Source of the DNA: CAYOMP01 sp964405075
Lineage (GTDB): Bacteria > Bacillota > Clostridia > Lachnospirales > Lachnospiraceae
Reading direction: 5' to 3'
Length of the DNA: 34,504 nt
NCBI GenBank assembly: GCA_964405075.1
Contig: CAYOMP010000016.1
Coordinates: forward strand, 1-34,504
A program made the position numbers and the translations under genes. Shown piece by piece: positions 13,852 to 21,625 of the stretch. Within the stretch, counting starts at the first letter, position 1, and each line of letters begins with the position of its first letter. Below the pieces are notes generated by a model. The model was not told the origin of the DNA. It ran no database searches and worked only from the letters and a program-made list of their open reading frames with translations.

Positions 13852-16452
13852 GTGAATAAAAGGCCTATGTGTGTATTCGCACTATGCTTTGTATTTGTAG
13901 TTTCCCTACTAGCGATTCTTGATTATGATAATATAATTAATTTACCGCTGATATTTAAAGAATCAGCGGTAAATTATATTGAGGATGAATCAGGAGTTGA
14001 GTTAGTAGGTGTAGTCTATAAATATGAAGAGAAAAATGGGAATTTATTAATTTATTTGAGAGATGTAAAATTAAAAAATAAGTCTAAAATCTATAATGTG
14101 TCGAAAGTTATAGTCTATAATTCTTTAGAAAATCAAATAAAAGTCCGTAGAGACAATGATCTAAAAAATGAGTCTTATATATCAAACCCAGAAAAGAAAA
14201 ATCAAATAAATATTAATTCAACATCTGATGAAGAAAAAGATATTGGCGAGTGGAGTGATGAATATAAAACTAACAGAGTAGCCATAGGTAATCAGATTAA
14301 AGTATCAGGTAGTATAAACAAATTTAAGAAAGCTACTAATTATGGGCAATTTGATTCGGAAAAATATTATAAATCATTAGGTATAGAAACTAGCATATAT
14401 GCCAGAACTGTGGAAATAATTGATTTGAAACAAAATAGATATGTGGAGCTTCTATATAATGTTAGAGCAAGATTGGCTAAGAACTTGGATAGGGTAATGG
14501 ATGAAGAGACATCAGGTATAGTTAAAGCAATGCTTTTAGGGGATAAGTCAGATTTAACAGAGGATGTTAAAGAGTTATATCAAAAAGCTGGTGCTAGTCA
14601 TTTAATAGAAATCTCAGGTATTCATCTGTCAATCATCGGTATTAGTGTATATAAGCTGTTGAGAAAAGGTGGATTAAAATATCTATATGCGGGAATAATG
14701 GGGATTATATTTGTTATAAGCTATGGCTGTATGACAGGTTTTGCCATATCCACTAAACGGGCAGTAATAATGTGTGTTCTTATGATAATAGCAGGAATAT
14801 TAGGTAGAACCTATGATATGTTAACGGCACTATCGGTTTCCATTGTTATTATGGTGATTGATAATCCTTATTGCGTATTTAATATGGGATTTTTATTGTC
14901 TTATGGAGCTGTACTATCTATTGGCGTGGTTTACCCAATATTGCACGAATATTTTGAAAAATATGAGAAAAACATACAAAAGGATAAAGAAGGTGTAGAG
15001 GAGGAGTCAAGTAAAATTCTTGAATATGCTATTAATGTAAAAAAAGTGTTTCTTAAAGGTCTGCTTGCAGGCATATCTATAAATTTAGTAACATTTCCAA
15101 TAATCTTAAATAGTTTCTATGAATTTCCAATATATTCAATATTTTTAAATGTAATAATAATACCAATGGTGGGGGTAGTATTATACTCAGGAGTAGCAAG
15201 TATGCTAACGACTTTTCTATGGATTGAGTTAGGAAAAATGTGTATAGGAATCGGCGCGTTAGTGTTAGATACTTATGAAATATTGTTTAAAATAGTAAAT
15301 AAGTTACCCTGTGCTACTATTATCATAGGCAAACCTAGTGGGTGGCAATTGGTAATCTATTATGGTGGATTGATAAGTCTATTGCTTTGTATCAAATACG
15401 AAGAAGAAATAATTCAGTTAATAAGCAGATATATAAGATGTGAATGTCTGGAAAATAGTGATGTTAAGTCGAGATTAAAAGAAGTATCTATTAAAGATAT
15501 TGAAGTTATTTCTAATAATTATGAGGAATACCAGAATTTGCTTGAACAAAAATACAGATTGGAAGCTTGTGATAGCAAAAGATTAAAAAAGAAAATTATA
15601 TGTATGGGATGTGTAGTGATTTTTCTTTTGACTATTATATGCTGTAGGTTTGAATCAGGACTGAATATAACAATGCTTGATGTTGGACAGGGGGAATGTA
15701 TTGTAATCAGAACCCCTGATAAATCAACAATAATGATAGATTCTGGTTCTACAGATGAAAAGCAGATAGGAAAATATAAGGTTTTACCCTTCTTGAAAGC
15801 AAAAGGATATAAAAGATTAGACTATTTTATATTAACCCATCCTGATGAAGACCATATTTCAGGGCTAAAGGAAATTATTGAAACGGATTATAAAATTCAA
15901 TATTTAGTAATGCCACAAATTAGTATAGAAGATGAAAAGTATATGGAATTAATTAACTTGGCACAAAGGGATGGCATTAAGATTTTATATTTAAAAAAGG
16001 GGGAAAAACTAAAGGAACAGAAACTAGAGCTATTGTGTCTGCATCCTTATGACGATTATTCTCCAAGCTCGCGAAATGATTACTCAACGGTGATTAGTTT
16101 AACATATGAAGATTTTTCAATGCTGTTTACAGGAGATATTGAGAGTAAAGGAGAAAACGAGTTAGTAGATATTTTCAAGAACAATCCAAATGTAAGTTAT
16201 GATGTACTGAAGGTGTCGCATCATGGTTCTAAGAATTCTACTTCAATGGAATTTCTAGAAAGAGTAAATCCTAAATTAGCAATTATTTCCTGTGGGGAAG
16301 ACAATAGTTATGGTCATCCCCATAAAGAATTACTTGAAAGATTAGAAAAAGAAAAGGTAAATTATAAGATTACTAAGGATGATGGAGCAATCAGCCTGAA
16401 TATTAGCAATAAAGGGAAGGCAATTATGAGTTTAAATACATTTGGAAAATAA
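13852..16452 (+). CDS. comEC: ComEC/Rec2-type DNA uptake channel protein
   Basis: Forms the membrane channel through which one DNA strand enters during transformation. The 866 residues are typical. The N-terminal DUF4131/OB-like part (to ~200) has a hydrophilic insert near 95-145. The competence domain (~215-530) has the hallmark AGASHLIEISGIHLSIIG and many helices. The C-terminal metallo-beta-lactamase-like domain (from ~610) shows TMLDVGQGECIVI, THPDEDHISGL (H663-H668), LFTGDIES and LKVSHHGSKNS, a plausible nuclease site. Translation starts at GTG with AGGAGG 8 bases upstream. A perfect 15-bp hairpin lies within codons 29-42. It is the last gene of the comEA cluster. Confidence 0.96.
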   Translation: MNKRPMCVFALCFVFVVSLLAILDYDNIINLPLIFKESAVNYIEDESGVELVGVVYKYEEKNGNLLIYLRDVKLKNKSKIYNVSKVIVYNSLENQIKVRRDNDLKNESYISNPEKKNQININSTSDEEKDIGEWSDEYKTNRVAIGNQIKVSGSINKFKKATNYGQFDSEKYYKSLGIETSIYARTVEIIDLKQNRYVELLYNVRARLAKNLDRVMDEETSGIVKAMLLGDKSDLTEDVKELYQKAGASHLIEISGIHLSIIGISVYKLLRKGGLKYLYAGIMGIIFVISYGCMTGFAISTKRAVIMCVLMIIAGILGRTYDMLTALSVSIVIMVIDNPYCVFNMGFLLSYGAVLSIGVVYPILHEYFEKYEKNIQKDKEGVEEESSKILEYAINVKKVFLKGLLAGISINLVTFPIILNSFYEFPIYSIFLNVIIIPMVGVVLYSGVASMLTTFLWIELGKMCIGIGALVLDTYEILFKIVNKLPCATIIIGKPSGWQLVIYYGGLISLLLCIKYEEEIIQLISRYIRCECLENSDVKSRLKEVSIKDIEVISNNYEEYQNLLEQKYRLEACDSKRLKKKIICMGCVVIFLLTIICCRFESGLNITMLDVGQGECIVIRTPDKSTIMIDSGSTDEKQIGKYKVLPFLKAKGYKRLDYFILTHPDEDHISGLKEIIETDYKIQYLVMPQISIEDEKYMELINLAQRDGIKILYLKKGEKLKEQKLELLCLHPYDDYSPSSRNDYSTVISLTYEDFSMLFTGDIESKGENELVDIFKNNPNVSYDVLKVSHHGSKNSTSMEFLERVNPKLAIISCGEDNSYGHPHKELLERLEKEKVNYKITKDDGAISLNISNKGKAIMSLNTFGK
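13938..13976 (+). promoter_or_regulatory. Perfect 15-bp hairpin within the start of comEC
   Basis: TAATTTACCGCTGAT (13938-13952) and ATCAGCGGTAAATTA (13962-13976) are exact complements around a 9-base loop, 86 bases into the gene. It is more stable than usual for this AT-rich DNA, and no T tract follows. It may slow or tune translation or transcription of comEC, or be chance. Confidence 0.45.
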
Positions 16453-16485
16453 AAAATTCTTAAATTGCTATAAAAAATAATATAA

Positions 16486-16510
16486 AAAAATTTCCAATAA
16501 TAAAATTTTT
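16486..16510 (+). terminator. Weak A/T hairpin after comEC
   Basis: AAAAATTT (16486-16493) pairs with AAATTTTT (16503-16510), with T-rich sequence at its 3' end, 33 bases after the comEC stop. It consists only of A-T pairs, so it is a modest terminator candidate. Confidence 0.4.
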
Positions 16511-16606
16511 ACCCCATCAATGAAAAGAGCATTAAAACCCACAATTTCCCATAAATACGCGATATAATCACAATAACAAAGAGTCTTACAAGTTGAGGTA
16601 ATGGTT

Positions 16607-17044
16607 ATGGAAGCAGTAAGAAAAAAATTGGGAAGCAATACAATTGAAATGATTAATAACAAAATTAATAAGATGGAGAAAATAGTTGAAAAAAATAATT
16701 TGTTGACTGGGGATGTTTATATGGATATGGTACAGAATAATGATATAGAATATACAAGTGTTTCTAATAGATTGGGTAAGCTGGTTGACAATAGTAATGA
16801 AGCTGTAGATAGTATAAAGAATATTTCAAAAGGAATAGATGAATTAATTAATGAGGCTTTATTATTTGGGGCGGATTTTGAAAATGGATTCAGCGAGATG
16901 GAAATGTGTGAAGACATCGATACGGTATTTGATGATATTTATAGAATGCTAGAAGAAACCAGCGAAATGATAAATGGTATGATTAGTAGTATTAGAAAAG
17001 ATGGAAATACAGTAGAAAGTCAGAATGTATTTGAAATGGTGTAA
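16607..17044 (+). CDS. Unknown helical protein, 145 aa
   Basis: Not recognised. The product is acidic, rich in E, N, M, I and D, nearly free of proline, and predicted largely alpha-helical with coiled-coil-like stretches (MINNKINKMEKIVEKNNLL; AVDSIKNISKGIDELINEALL; YRMLEETSEMINGMISSI). There is no signal peptide or membrane helix. The frame opens at ATG 16601, but GAGG (16595-16598) is 8 bases from ATG 16607, which is preferred. It follows comEC after a weak terminator, and a possible -10 (TATAAT, 16563-16568) lies upstream with no convincing -35. A strong terminator ends it. The long helices suggest a structural or binding partner, but no function can be assigned. Confidence 0.65.
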   Translation: MEAVRKKLGSNTIEMINNKINKMEKIVEKNNLLTGDVYMDMVQNNDIEYTSVSNRLGKLVDNSNEAVDSIKNISKGIDELINEALLFGADFENGFSEMEMCEDIDTVFDDIYRMLEETSEMINGMISSIRKDGNTVESQNVFEMV

Positions 17045-17075
17045 TTGATACAAGTAACAAATTAAAAAAAATTCT

Positions 17076-17103
17076 TTAACAGGAAAAAATAAAGTGTTAT
17101 AAT
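17076..17103 (+). promoter_or_regulatory. Promoter of the aldose epimerase gene
   Basis: TTAACA (17076-17081), a 16-bp spacer and the extended -10 TGTTATAAT (17095-17103) form a strong SigA-type promoter. The predicted start near 17110 lies just before the hairpin at 17117, so the transcript would begin with that structure. Confidence 0.6.
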
Positions 17104-17116
17104 AATAGTAATTAAA

Positions 17117-17145
17117 AAAAGCCAGACATTATGTCTGGCTTTTGT
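17117..17145. terminator. Strong hairpin before galM
   Basis: AAAAGCCAGACAT (17117-17129) pairs perfectly with ATGTCTGGCTTTT (17131-17143). The A and T runs on either side make it work in both directions. It ends the 16607 gene, but it also lies between the galM promoter and the galM ribosome site (17151-17157). Confidence 0.8.
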
Positions 17146-17163
17146 GTGGGTAGGAGGATTAGT

Positions 17164-18042
17164 ATGTCAGATTTGAGAAGAATAGAAAATGATAGATTAA
17201 TAGTTGAGGTTGAGGATGCTGGAGGACAATTAGTATCTATATTTGATAAAAAGAATAATAAAGATATTATCTGGAGTGGGGATGAAAATTATTGGAAATG
17301 GCATGCCCCTACATTATTTCCATTTGTTGGAGAATTGTATGATAAAAAGATTAAATATGAAGGTGTAGTATATCCTATGACTGCACACGGTTTTGCCAGA
17401 GAATCCCAGTTTGAATTCGTTGGCATTGAGGATGATAGAATAATACATAGACTTTTGCCAGATAAAGAGAAAAGAGCAGTATATCCTTTTGAATTTGAAT
17501 TCACAGTAATTCACAGTATTGAAGATAATAAGCTAAAGGTAGAATGGATTGTTGAAAATAAGGATGACAAAGAAATGCTATTTCAGGTAGGCGGACATCC
17601 TGCATTTAATGTTCCAATGCCAGATAGAAAAGATTACTATTTGAATTTTGGTAAAGGAAAACAGGAATTAAAATATATTCAAATCAGTAAAGATGGTGGA
17701 ACAGCATTAGTTGATGATGTGAAAACTTTGAAATTAGAGGATGGATTGTTAAAAATAGGTGAGCATTTATTTGATAATGGAGTATTAATTTTTGAGGATA
17801 ATCAATTAGACGAAGTTGGAATTAATTATCCGGATAAAAAACCATTTATCAATGTTAAATGTCAGGGATTTCCTTATGTGGGCATTTGGACAAAGCCTGC
17901 TAACCCATTTGTATGCATTGAACCTTGGTATGGCAGATGTGATGATTATGGATTTGATGGAGAATTATCAGAAAAGACAGGGATTGTTAAATTAGATTCA
18001 AAAAAGACATTTTCAGCAACATTCTATATTGAGGTATTATAG
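17164..18042 (+). CDS. Aldose 1-epimerase family protein (LacX-like)
   Basis: Probably interconverts the alpha and beta anomers of a sugar, in the cytoplasm. The 292 residues match the LacX branch of the galactose mutarotase family rather than the longer GalM proteins. Visible family blocks are FPFVGELYDKKIKYEGVVYPMTAHGFAR (catalytic-type histidine in AHGF), FQVGGHPAFNVP (second histidine) and FVCIEPWYGRCDDYG (the conserved glutamate). The start is ATG 17164, six bases after TAGGAGG. An upstream in-frame ATG at 17131 falls inside the terminator hairpin. It is a single-gene unit with no sugar operon around it, so the substrate is open. Confidence 0.88.
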   Translation: MSDLRRIENDRLIVEVEDAGGQLVSIFDKKNNKDIIWSGDENYWKWHAPTLFPFVGELYDKKIKYEGVVYPMTAHGFARESQFEFVGIEDDRIIHRLLPDKEKRAVYPFEFEFTVIHSIEDNKLKVEWIVENKDDKEMLFQVGGHPAFNVPMPDRKDYYLNFGKGKQELKYIQISKDGGTALVDDVKTLKLEDGLLKIGEHLFDNGVLIFEDNQLDEVGINYPDKKPFINVKCQGFPYVGIWTKPANPFVCIEPWYGRCDDYGFDGELSEKTGIVKLDSKKTFSATFYIEVL

Positions 18043-18104
18043 GATATAATCTTTTATGATTTGACGTAGAACAATTGTATCTTTAATCATAAGATTAATG
18101 GGAT

Positions 18105-18142
18105 AAAGAATGTGCAAAGCATATTGCACGTAGTTCTTTTTA
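18105..18142 (+). terminator. Terminator downstream of galM
   Basis: The outer stem AAAGAA/TTCTTT and inner stem GTGCAA (18112-18117)/TTGCAC (18124-18129) are followed by TTTT. Just upstream, ATCTTTTATGATT and AATCATAAGAT can form another hairpin (about 18047-18095). Confidence 0.65.
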
Positions 18143-18205
18143 TATTATGGAAAATCTAAACATTTTCTTATGTTAATTTATTAAGGTATTTCCTATGATA
18201 TAAAA

Positions 18206-18236
18206 AATAGACCGTACAAGAAATGTACGGCCTATT
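18206..18236. terminator. Second hairpin between galM and recJ
   Basis: AATAG and CCGTACA (18206-18218) pair with TGTACGG and CTATT (18224-18236) across one A-C mismatch, with a five-base loop. A weak T-rich tail follows, and an A-run precedes it for the other strand. Confidence 0.55.
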
Positions 18237-18250
18237 ATTTATGAGGGGGG

Positions 18251-18281
18251 AGATAGTGAGTATGATACCTACTATCTTTTC
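18251..18281 (+). terminator. Third hairpin between galM and recJ
   Basis: AGATAGT (18251-18257) pairs with ACTATCT (18271-18277), and an inner GTAT/ATAC stem closes the loop. TTTT follows. With the two hairpins above, it is the only structure in the 354-bp galM-recJ gap. No further ORF was seen, and no convincing promoter for recJ. Confidence 0.55.
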
Positions 18282-18396
18282 ACATTATAACTAATAATTA
18301 TGAGGATTCTATTTAGGAACTATAAAAAGAACTGTAAAAAAGCTATTATTTTGATAAAAAAAATTAATAAAAAATAATGTAAGTGAGGAAAAACAT

Positions 18397-20160
18397 TTGG
18401 CAGAAAAATGGGTAGTTACAGCTAAAAAGGCGGATTTTAATGCAATTGGACAAAAATATAATATAGATCCTGTAATAGCCAGAATCATTAGAAACAGAGA
18501 TATTATTGAGGATGATGATATAAGAATGTTTCTAAATGCAGGGTTAGAATCCCTGCATTCGCCGTGGCTTTTAAAGGATATGAAAAAATCTATTAATATT
18601 GTTAAAGGTAAGATTGCCCAGAATAAAAGGATAAGAATTATAGGAGATTACGATATTGATGGAGTATGCGCTACATATATTCTTATGAAAGGTTTGGAGG
18701 CAGTAGGAGCTATTGTGGATACAGACATTCCGGATAGAATGCTGGATGGATATGGTATAAATGAAAGCTTAATAGATAGAGCATATGAATCTAATGTGGA
18801 TACCATAATTACTTGTGATAATGGTATTGCAGCAATTAAACAAATTAATTACGGTAAAGAACTGGGTATGACCATTATCGTAACGGATCATCATGATGTA
18901 CCTTTTGAAGAAATTGACGGTAAAAAAGTAGAACTGGAATCAAATGCAGATGCTATTATCAACCATAAGCAAAGTACTTGTACATATCCTTTTAAAAATC
19001 TATGTGGTGCAGCTGTAGCTTACAAATTTGTGGAAGCATTATTAGAAAGTATGGATGCTGACAGAGAGTGTTTGGAAGAACTATTAGAATTTGCCGCAAT
19101 TGCTACTATTGGTGATGTAATGGATTTACAGGGTGAGAATCGAATTATTGTAAAAGAAGGACTAAAAAGGATTCACCATACACGAAATATTGGACTAAAT
19201 GCATTAATAGATATTAATAATTTAGTAAAAGAAAATATTAATTCATTTAATATAGGTTTTGTCATTGGACCTTGTATTAATGCCAGTGGAAGATTAGAAA
19301 CTGCCAAAATTGCATTGAGACTATTTGCATGTAAAGATGTAAATGAGGCACAGAAAATTGCAGGAGATTTAAAAGCGTTAAATGACAGCCGTAAGGATTT
19401 GACTGCAAAAGGTGTGGAAAAGGCTATAGATTTAATAGAAAATGGTGAATTGAAAAACGATAAGGTTCTAATAGTGTACTTGGACGACTGTCATGAAAGT
19501 ATTGCAGGAATAATAGCCGGAAGAATAAGAGAAAGATATAATAAACCTACTATTATTTTTACAGATGCTTTAGATTGTGCCAAAGGATCCGGGCGTTCTA
19601 TAGAAGGCTATAATATGTTTGAAGAACTTTCAAAGTTTAAAGATTTATTTATTAAGTTTGGCGGACATCCAATGGCAGCTGGATTGTCTTTACCATTGGA
19701 GAATGTTGAAGTGCTAAGAAAAGCTCTAAATGAAGTGACTACTTTGACGGATGAAGATTTAATTGCTAAAATATGCATAGATGTTCCGATGCCTATAGAT
19801 TATATTTCGGAAAGGTTAGTTGAACAGTTAGATATCTTGGAACCTTTTGGAAAAGGGAATGAAAAACCTTTGTTTGCAGATAAGAATTTAAATGTGTTAA
19901 GTGGCAGACTTATGGGCGAAAACAAAAATATGATAAAGCTAAAGGTTAGAAATCAAGCTGGTTGTAGCATGGATATGATACATTTTGAAGATGCACAGAA
20001 ATTTTTAGATTTTCTGGAAAATAAGTTTGGTAAAGAAGAAGTAGATAAAATGATGTCATCAAGAGAAAATAATATAGTTATTTCCGCTGTATATTATCCA
20101 AGTATAAATGAATACCGAGGTTATAGAAGCATTCAGGCTATAATGAAGAATTATTGCTAG
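18397..20160 (+). CDS. recJ: RecJ-like single-stranded-DNA exonuclease (DHH family)
   Basis: Degrades single-stranded DNA 5' to 3' in recombination and repair, with Mn2+ or Mg2+. The 587 residues are near the RecJ core length. DHH motifs are GDYDIDG (83-89), D141 in TCDNG and TDHHD (163-167). GPCINASGRL (~291-300) marks the core. The DHHA1 part has ESIAGIIAGRI, KGSGRS and FGGHPMAAGLSL (~421-432). A C-terminal OB-like region follows. The start is TTG, 8 bases after GTGAGG. The genome may hold another RecJ paralogue, as is common in clostridia, so the symbol is by family only. It is close to addAB, another end-processing system, but not in the same operon. Confidence 0.9.
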   Translation: MAEKWVVTAKKADFNAIGQKYNIDPVIARIIRNRDIIEDDDIRMFLNAGLESLHSPWLLKDMKKSINIVKGKIAQNKRIRIIGDYDIDGVCATYILMKGLEAVGAIVDTDIPDRMLDGYGINESLIDRAYESNVDTIITCDNGIAAIKQINYGKELGMTIIVTDHHDVPFEEIDGKKVELESNADAIINHKQSTCTYPFKNLCGAAVAYKFVEALLESMDADRECLEELLEFAAIATIGDVMDLQGENRIIVKEGLKRIHHTRNIGLNALIDINNLVKENINSFNIGFVIGPCINASGRLETAKIALRLFACKDVNEAQKIAGDLKALNDSRKDLTAKGVEKAIDLIENGELKNDKVLIVYLDDCHESIAGIIAGRIRERYNKPTIIFTDALDCAKGSGRSIEGYNMFEELSKFKDLFIKFGGHPMAAGLSLPLENVEVLRKALNEVTTLTDEDLIAKICIDVPMPIDYISERLVEQLDILEPFGKGNEKPLFADKNLNVLSGRLMGENKNMIKLKVRNQAGCSMDMIHFEDAQKFLDFLENKFGKEEVDKMMSSRENNIVISAVYYPSINEYRGYRSIQAIMKNYC

Positions 20161-20181
20161 TTCACAAATATAATACCCATA

Positions 20182-20227
20182 TTCTCCCCTTAAATACTAC
20201 TAAGGAGTATGGTATTAAAGTGGAGAA
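20182..20227 (+). promoter_or_regulatory. Long intergenic hairpin with an alternative pairing
   Basis: TTCTCCCCTTAAATAC (20182-20197) pairs 14 of 16 with 20212-20227, capped by TACT-AAGG-AGTA. The segment AATACC...CTCC (20172-20187) can instead pair with GGAG...GGTATT (20204-20216), so the two folds exclude each other. No T run follows. It may end recJ or regulate the next operon. Confidence 0.45.
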
Positions 20228-20287
20228 AAAGGTAGTATTATGTTGAAACTAAGAAGAATCTAAATTAAATACGAAAGGATGATAGGT

Positions 20288-20743
20288 ATGTATATTATTT
20301 CGATTTTGGCTGTTATTTTACTGGTGGTAATTAGTATGGGATTGACAGAGGTGGGCTTAGCCGGTCTGGTTTATGTTATTGATATGCCTAGTTTACTATT
20401 TCTACTTGTTGTAATTGTTCCAATATTATGTGCAACAGGGCTGATTAAAGATTTTGGAAAAGCATTTGTGATAGTTAGTAAGAAGACTGATGCCTCACTT
20501 ATTCAAATGAAACGTTCATTAGATGCTGTTTCTTTAACAATAAGTGTAAGCTTAGTAACAGGAATTTTAGCAATGTTGCTGGGAGTAATAATAGTATTAG
20601 GACAGCTGACAGATTACAGTATGTTGGGACCTAATTTGGCAGTGGCGGTTATTACATTTGTATATGCCTGTATGCTATCAATTGTTTTGTTATCGGTTAA
20701 ATACAAATTAAAGGTGAAAATATTGGAGTTTACCAATAGATAA
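20288..20743 (+). CDS. Short MotA/TolQ/ExbB-like membrane protein
   Basis: A 151-residue membrane protein with four helices: ~1-19, ~31-50 (after the motif VIDMPSLL), ~78-106 and ~113-137. The last two carry GILAMLLGVIIVLGQLTDYSMLGPNLAVAVITFVYACMLSIVLL, which strongly resembles the TM3-TM4 core of MotA/TolQ/ExbB ion-driven motors (GLI..L..L.D...LGP.LAVAL.T..YG). The cytoplasmic domain usual between TM2 and TM3 is cut to about 25 residues. The first ATG (20279) touches GAAAGG, while 20288 is 9 bases away and preferred. It is 17 bases before a membrane-bound LuxR regulator and probably works with it. No MotB/TolR/ExbD partner is nearby. Confidence 0.75.
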   Translation: MYIISILAVILLVVISMGLTEVGLAGLVYVIDMPSLLFLLVVIVPILCATGLIKDFGKAFVIVSKKTDASLIQMKRSLDAVSLTISVSLVTGILAMLLGVIIVLGQLTDYSMLGPNLAVAVITFVYACMLSIVLLSVKYKLKVKILEFTNR

Positions 20744-20760
20744 ACTATAGGAGAATACTT

Positions 20761-21459
20761 ATGAACAAGGCGATGAAGAAGCTTATACCGATTCTGGTAT
20801 ATTTGCTAATCATATTTAATTTCATAGGGTTTGATATCTCAAAATTACTTGATATTAAATTAGTATTTCTGGTTATTTCAGGAACGGTGATACTATCTGT
20901 ATCTGGTTTTAGAAGAGGTATGTCATTAGTAGAACTTAGAAAAAATCTTAGCTGGAATGCAATGACAGCGGGATATTTAACTACTTTTGTATTTATATTT
21001 GTGGGAATATCTGATTTGACCAGTATGCAGGAATTATTTCAAGAAATTGCCCTGGATTCAAGATTACTATTATATGCATTTATTTTACATACATTATTGG
21101 GCGTTGAAAATGAAGAAGAGTCAGCGAAAACAATGCCAATGCCAGTATTAGATAGTGATAATGATTCACAGGAAATGACAAAGAAAGAAGACACTACTTC
21201 TGATGATGATATTAAAGAGGTTTCGAAAAAAACTTTTAATATGACAGAGGAAGAGGTTTATTTTTTCTTTAGAAGTCGCGGATTAACAAAAAAAGAGTCG
21301 GAAATCGCCAGATTAATTACTAATGGAATGACTAATTTAGAAATTGCCGAAGAGTTATATATCGCAGAAAGTACAGTGAAAAAACACGTTAGTCATATTT
21401 TTGAAAAGCTGGAAATTAAATCCCGAGAAGAAGTGAAATATTATTTAGAGGATAAATAG
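20761..21459 (+). CDS. Membrane-anchored LuxR-type transcription regulator
   Basis: A 232-residue regulator with four predicted N-terminal helices (~6-24, ~30-50, ~64-85, ~98-116), an acidic linker (~117-165) and a C-terminal LuxR/GerE HTH (~172-230: GLTKKESEIARLITNGMTNLEIAEELYIAESTVKKHVSHIFEKLEI). The membrane part has the same helix spacing as the preceding MotA-like protein and a comparable segment (LLDIKLVFLVISGTVILSVSGF), so it may be a diverged relative fused to a DNA-binding output. It lacks a receiver domain. AGGAGA is 7 bases before ATG. A strong terminator closes the pair. Ligand and targets are unknown. Confidence 0.82.
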   Translation: MNKAMKKLIPILVYLLIIFNFIGFDISKLLDIKLVFLVISGTVILSVSGFRRGMSLVELRKNLSWNAMTAGYLTTFVFIFVGISDLTSMQELFQEIALDSRLLLYAFILHTLLGVENEEESAKTMPMPVLDSDNDSQEMTKKEDTTSDDDIKEVSKKTFNMTEEEVYFFFRSRGLTKKESEIARLITNGMTNLEIAEELYIAESTVKKHVSHIFEKLEIKSREEVKYYLEDK

Positions 21460-21514
21460 CAAGGCTTTAAAGATGCAATATTTAATAGAAGTAAAAAGTA
21501 AATAGAACTATTAA

Positions 21515-21558
21515 AAAATAGTACGAATTCTCCATTGAAGAATATCGTACTATTTTGT
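21515..21558 (+). terminator. Terminator after the LuxR gene
   Basis: AAAATAGTACGA (21515-21526) pairs perfectly with TCGTACTATTTT (21545-21556), with an inner ATTCT/AGAAT stem. T-rich on its 3' side. Confidence 0.8.
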
Positions 21559-21625
21559 TAATATAAACAATGTGATAGTTGGGCGAAATGACTATAAGGG
21601 GAAAATTTAAAAGGAGAGAATGAAG

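Noticed and set aside
17131..17163. An 11-codon longer N-terminus for the aldose epimerase
   Set aside because: That ATG lies in the right arm of a terminator hairpin with no ribosome site, whereas ATG 17164 has TAGGAGG at six bases.
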